DNA from: CAXMST01 sp032122625
GTDB lineage: Bacteria; Actinomycetota; Thermoleophilia; Solirubrobacterales; 70-9
Length of the DNA: 22,962 bases
NCBI GenBank assembly: GCA_032122625.1
Contig: JAQBGG010000152.1
Location: 1 to 22,962, forward strand
Direction of reading: 5' to 3'
Below are positions 21,259 to 22,962 of the stretch, one piece after another (positions within the stretch are counted from its first letter, which is position 1; every line of letters starts with the position of its first letter). A model generated the notes under the pieces. The model was not told the DNA's origin and did no database searches. It was given only the letters and a program-made list of their open reading frames with translations. Position numbers and translations under genes: made by a program.

Positions 21259-22785
21259 ATGAGCCCGGACAAGCAGCAGGTGGCAATGGGACTGATCTTC
21301 TACCCGCGAGGTGGCTCGGCGCAGGTGACCCGCTACCTCTCTCGGGCACTCGACGGTGCGGGCTGGGAGGTACTGCTGGCTTGCGGGTCACTCGGCGCAG
21401 CCGGGACGCTGACGCACGCAGCGACCTTCTTCGACGGCCTCTCCGTGACGGTGGCCGACTACGGCCCGGCGATCGCCGCCCGCGCCGCCGGCCGCGATCC
21501 GCTTGAGGAGTCGGTTCCCATGCACCCATCCCTCGAGGACGGCGGCGACGCCGCCGACCGGGTCTTCGCCGCGGTCTCGCCGCGGATCGGCGCGCACCTG
21601 GTCGCGGCCTGGGAGCGCATCCTCGCGGACGCGTGGACGGATCCGCATCTATTTCACCTCCATCACCTCACGCCGATCCACGAAGCCGTTCAACGGCGCT
21701 GGCCGGATCGACCGGTGCTCACCCACCTGCACGGCACCGAACTGAAGATGCTCGACCGGATCGCCCGGCTCGCCGACCTGGCACGGGCGCTCGACACGAC
21801 CCTGGCCGGGATGGCCGACCGGGCCCACCCACTCACGGTGCCGATGCTCGACGGCCTCTCTCCCGAGCAGCGAGCGCTGTTTGCGAGCACCGACTGGACG
21901 CACTGGCGCTTCGGCGCTCACTGGGCCGAGCTTCTTGGGACGCTCGCCCGGCGGTCGGACCGGATCGTGGTGATCTCGCCTGACGGCCGCGACGAGGCGC
22001 TCAGGCTGCTGGGCGTCGACGAGAACCGGGTCGAAGTGATCCCGAACGGCGTCGACACCGAGCACTTCGACCGCCGCATCGCGAGCCCCCAGAAGCGGCT
22101 CTCCCGCTGGCGCCGCTGGCTGGTCACCGATCCGCGCGGCTGGGACGAGTCGGGGGAGCCGGGGAGCATTCGCTGCGGCGAACGGGATCTGCGGGCGTTC
22201 GTCGATCGCGAGACCGGCGAGCCGTCTACCGTGCTCCTGTACGTGGGCCGCTTCCTGGCCTTCAAGCGCGTGCCGCTGCTCGTGCGCGCCTACGTTCGGG
22301 CCCGCCCGCGCTTCGCGACGCCCGCTCCGCTCGTGATCTGGGGCGGCTCGCCCGGCGAGTGGGGCGGCGAGCACCCCCATACCGTGGCTCGCCGTGAGGG
22401 TGGGGACGGCATCTTCTTCGTCGGATGGAGGGGTCACGAGGAGCTCCCCGACGGTCTCGCCTGTGCGGATGCGCTCGTGACTCCATCGGTCAACGAGCCC
22501 TTCGGCCTGGTGCTGCTCGAGGCCATGGCCTGCGGGGTGCCGGTGATCGCCACCCGCAGCGGCGGTCCGCTCACATTCGTCAACACAGAATCGGGGCGCC
22601 CGAACGGCTGGATGGTCGAGCCGGACGACGTCGACGCGCTAGCCGACGCACTGGTGGAAGCGGTGAACGACGTCGACGGAAGGAAGGAGCGAGGCGAGAA
22701 CGCATATGAGCAGATCCGCCGCGCCTACTCGTGGCGCATGGTCGCCGAGCGCTTCGCCGCGTCGTACGAGGCGATGGCGGGCTGA
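21259..22785 (+). CDS. GT4-family glycosyltransferase (GT-B fold)
   Basis: A retaining glycosyltransferase of 508 residues that uses a nucleotide sugar to extend a lipid, polysaccharide or small molecule. The N-terminal Rossmann half starts with IFYPRGGSAQVTRYLSRAL and has LTHLHGTELKMLDRI. The C-terminal half has VEVIPNGVDTEHFDR, VLLYVGRFLAFKRVPLLVRA, IFFVGWRGHEELPDGLACAD and the nucleotide-sugar motif VNEPFGLVLLEAMACGVPVIATRSGG (the EPFG..LEAMACG box with both Glu residues). An unusual stretch of about 50 residues between the PNGVDTEHF and VGRF motifs is longer than in most GT4 enzymes. No membrane segment is seen. The donor and acceptor are unknown; no other glycan genes are near. Downstream is the tRNA-half att site, so it is the last gene of the old chromosome before the putative element. 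Confidence 0.93.
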   Translation: MSPDKQQVAMGLIFYPRGGSAQVTRYLSRALDGAGWEVLLACGSLGAAGTLTHAATFFDGLSVTVADYGPAIAARAAGRDPLEESVPMHPSLEDGGDAADRVFAAVSPRIGAHLVAAWERILADAWTDPHLFHLHHLTPIHEAVQRRWPDRPVLTHLHGTELKMLDRIARLADLARALDTTLAGMADRAHPLTVPMLDGLSPEQRALFASTDWTHWRFGAHWAELLGTLARRSDRIVVISPDGRDEALRLLGVDENRVEVIPNGVDTEHFDRRIASPQKRLSRWRRWLVTDPRGWDESGEPGSIRCGERDLRAFVDRETGEPSTVLLYVGRFLAFKRVPLLVRAYVRARPRFATPAPLVIWGGSPGEWGGEHPHTVARREGGDGIFFVGWRGHEELPDGLACADALVTPSVNEPFGLVLLEAMACGVPVIATRSGGPLTFVNTESGRPNGWMVEPDDVDALADALVEAVNDVDGRKERGENAYEQIRRAYSWRMVAERFAASYEAMAG

Positions 22786-22839
22786 ACTCGAAGCCAGACC
22801 AGACCTGAGGCGGCGGGCCGAACGAGCGCCTTTCAGCTA

Positions 22840-22879
22840 TCGGGGCGACTGGATTTGAACCAGCGACCTTTCGACCCCA
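22840..22879 (-). pseudogene. 3' half of tRNA-Pro(TGG), candidate attachment site (att) of an integrated element
   Basis: Read on the minus strand, this is a tRNA from the anticodon to the discriminator base: TGG anticodon and GG (22875-22879), anticodon-stem strand TCGAA (22870-22874), variable loop AGGTC, T-arm GCTGG-TTCAAAT-CCAGT (22848-22864), acceptor strand CGCCCCG (22841-22847) and discriminator A (22840). The sequence fits tRNA-Pro. Upstream of the anticodon the expected T33, the stem partner TTCGA, the D-arm and the acceptor strand CGGGGCG are all missing. No CCA is encoded. A tRNA half that starts within the anticodon loop is the usual scar of integrase recombination, in which the intact tRNA lies at the other end of the element. 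Confidence 0.75.
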
Positions 22880-22900
22880 GTCGACGAGGCGGAGGTGTCG

Positions 22901-22962
22901 ATGTCTCCCTACGCGTCCCCGGCGTCCCATGCGTCCCCCGCCGTGGACATCCTGGACGGATG
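22901..22962 (+). CDS. Start of an unidentified reading frame, cut by the window edge
   Basis: An ATG at 22901 with GGAGGTG four to ten bases upstream opens MSPYASPASHASPAVDILDG and runs off the window. The ribosome binding site is among the best here. It lies 21 bases beyond the tRNA break, so it would belong to the putative integrated element; genes in this position often encode recombination or small regulatory proteins, but the visible twenty residues do not tell. Confidence 0.35.
   Translation, partial: MSPYASPASHASPAVDILDG
22913..22939. repeat. Three 9-bp direct repeats next to the att-like site
   Basis: GCGTCCCCG, GCGTCCCAT and GCGTCCCCC stand head to tail. Within the reading frame from 22901 they encode Ala-Ser-Pro, Ala-Ser-His, Ala-Ser-Pro. 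They could be coding low complexity only, or arm-type binding sites for an integrase beside the attachment core. Confidence 0.45.

Noticed and set aside
22840..22925. A complete tRNA-Pro gene
   Set aside because: The 5' half does not pair with the acceptor or anticodon strands, T33 is replaced by C and no D-arm is present; a partly matching CGGGGAC at 22915-22921 is about eight bases too far away.
22580..22930. A 116-codon minus-strand frame containing WGRKVAGSNPVAP
   Set aside because: The VAGSNPVAP-type peptide is the usual artefact of translating a tRNA T-arm; it overlaps the tRNA half and the glycosyltransferase gene.
1..22962. CRISPR array, insertion sequence, transposase or phage structural genes
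   Set aside because: No regularly spaced repeats, terminal inverted repeats or transposase-like frames were seen in the window.

Overview
The window is high-GC bacterial DNA from a chromosome, most likely an actinobacterium of the Thermoleophilia/Solirubrobacterales type. I base this on the codon use, the two-subunit acyl-CoA carboxylase and the many GTG/TTG starts; it is inferred, not proven. Several genes lack a ribosome binding site and instead carry a -10-like hexamer 6-7 nt before the start codon, which suggests leaderless mRNAs.

Left part (1-10.8 kb), metabolic and well preserved. A truncated ECF sigma factor gene lies at the left edge. Next comes a minus-strand run in transcription order: membrane-anchored esterase, bioB, bioF, bioD, bioA, short-chain dehydrogenase. 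BioF, BioA, BioD and BioB carry pimeloyl thioester to biotin. Divergently, on the plus strand, are the two subunits of a biotin-dependent acyl-CoA carboxylase (carboxyltransferase, then biotin carboxylase with its biotin carrier domain). Biotin synthesis and a biotin-using enzyme are therefore back to back. A 25-bp near-perfect palindrome overlaps the TTG start of the carboxyltransferase gene and is a good operator candidate. The carboxylase genes end in strong hairpins that may include a short structured RNA or attenuator.

Middle part (10.8-21.2 kb), mixed. Intact genes encode a PAP2-family membrane protein, a SnoaL-like protein, a quinone-oxidoreductase-like dehydrogenase, a large cytoplasmic arylsulfatase, a two-helix potassium channel with a soluble tail, a PAPS-type sulfotransferase and a secreted protein. 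Between them are broken genes: a frameshifted small gene (10.83 kb), a second dehydrogenase with an internal deletion (14.0-14.4 kb), a CPBP protease relic that has lost motif residues (17.2-17.5 kb), an out-of-frame tail behind the secreted protein (19.8 kb) and a frame-broken small reading frame (21.0-21.2 kb).

Right part (21.2-22.96 kb). A GT4 glycosyltransferase is followed by the 3' half of a tRNA-Pro(TGG) on the minus strand. Homology stops at the first anticodon base, as expected of a tRNA-type attachment site left by an integrated element. The element would lie to the right of the window, and a new reading frame with a good ribosome binding site starts 21 bases beyond the break. I see no complete undescribed system here. 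The best leads are the att-like tRNA half, the carboxylase operator, the paired hairpins at 10.7 kb and the shared leaderless promoter pattern.
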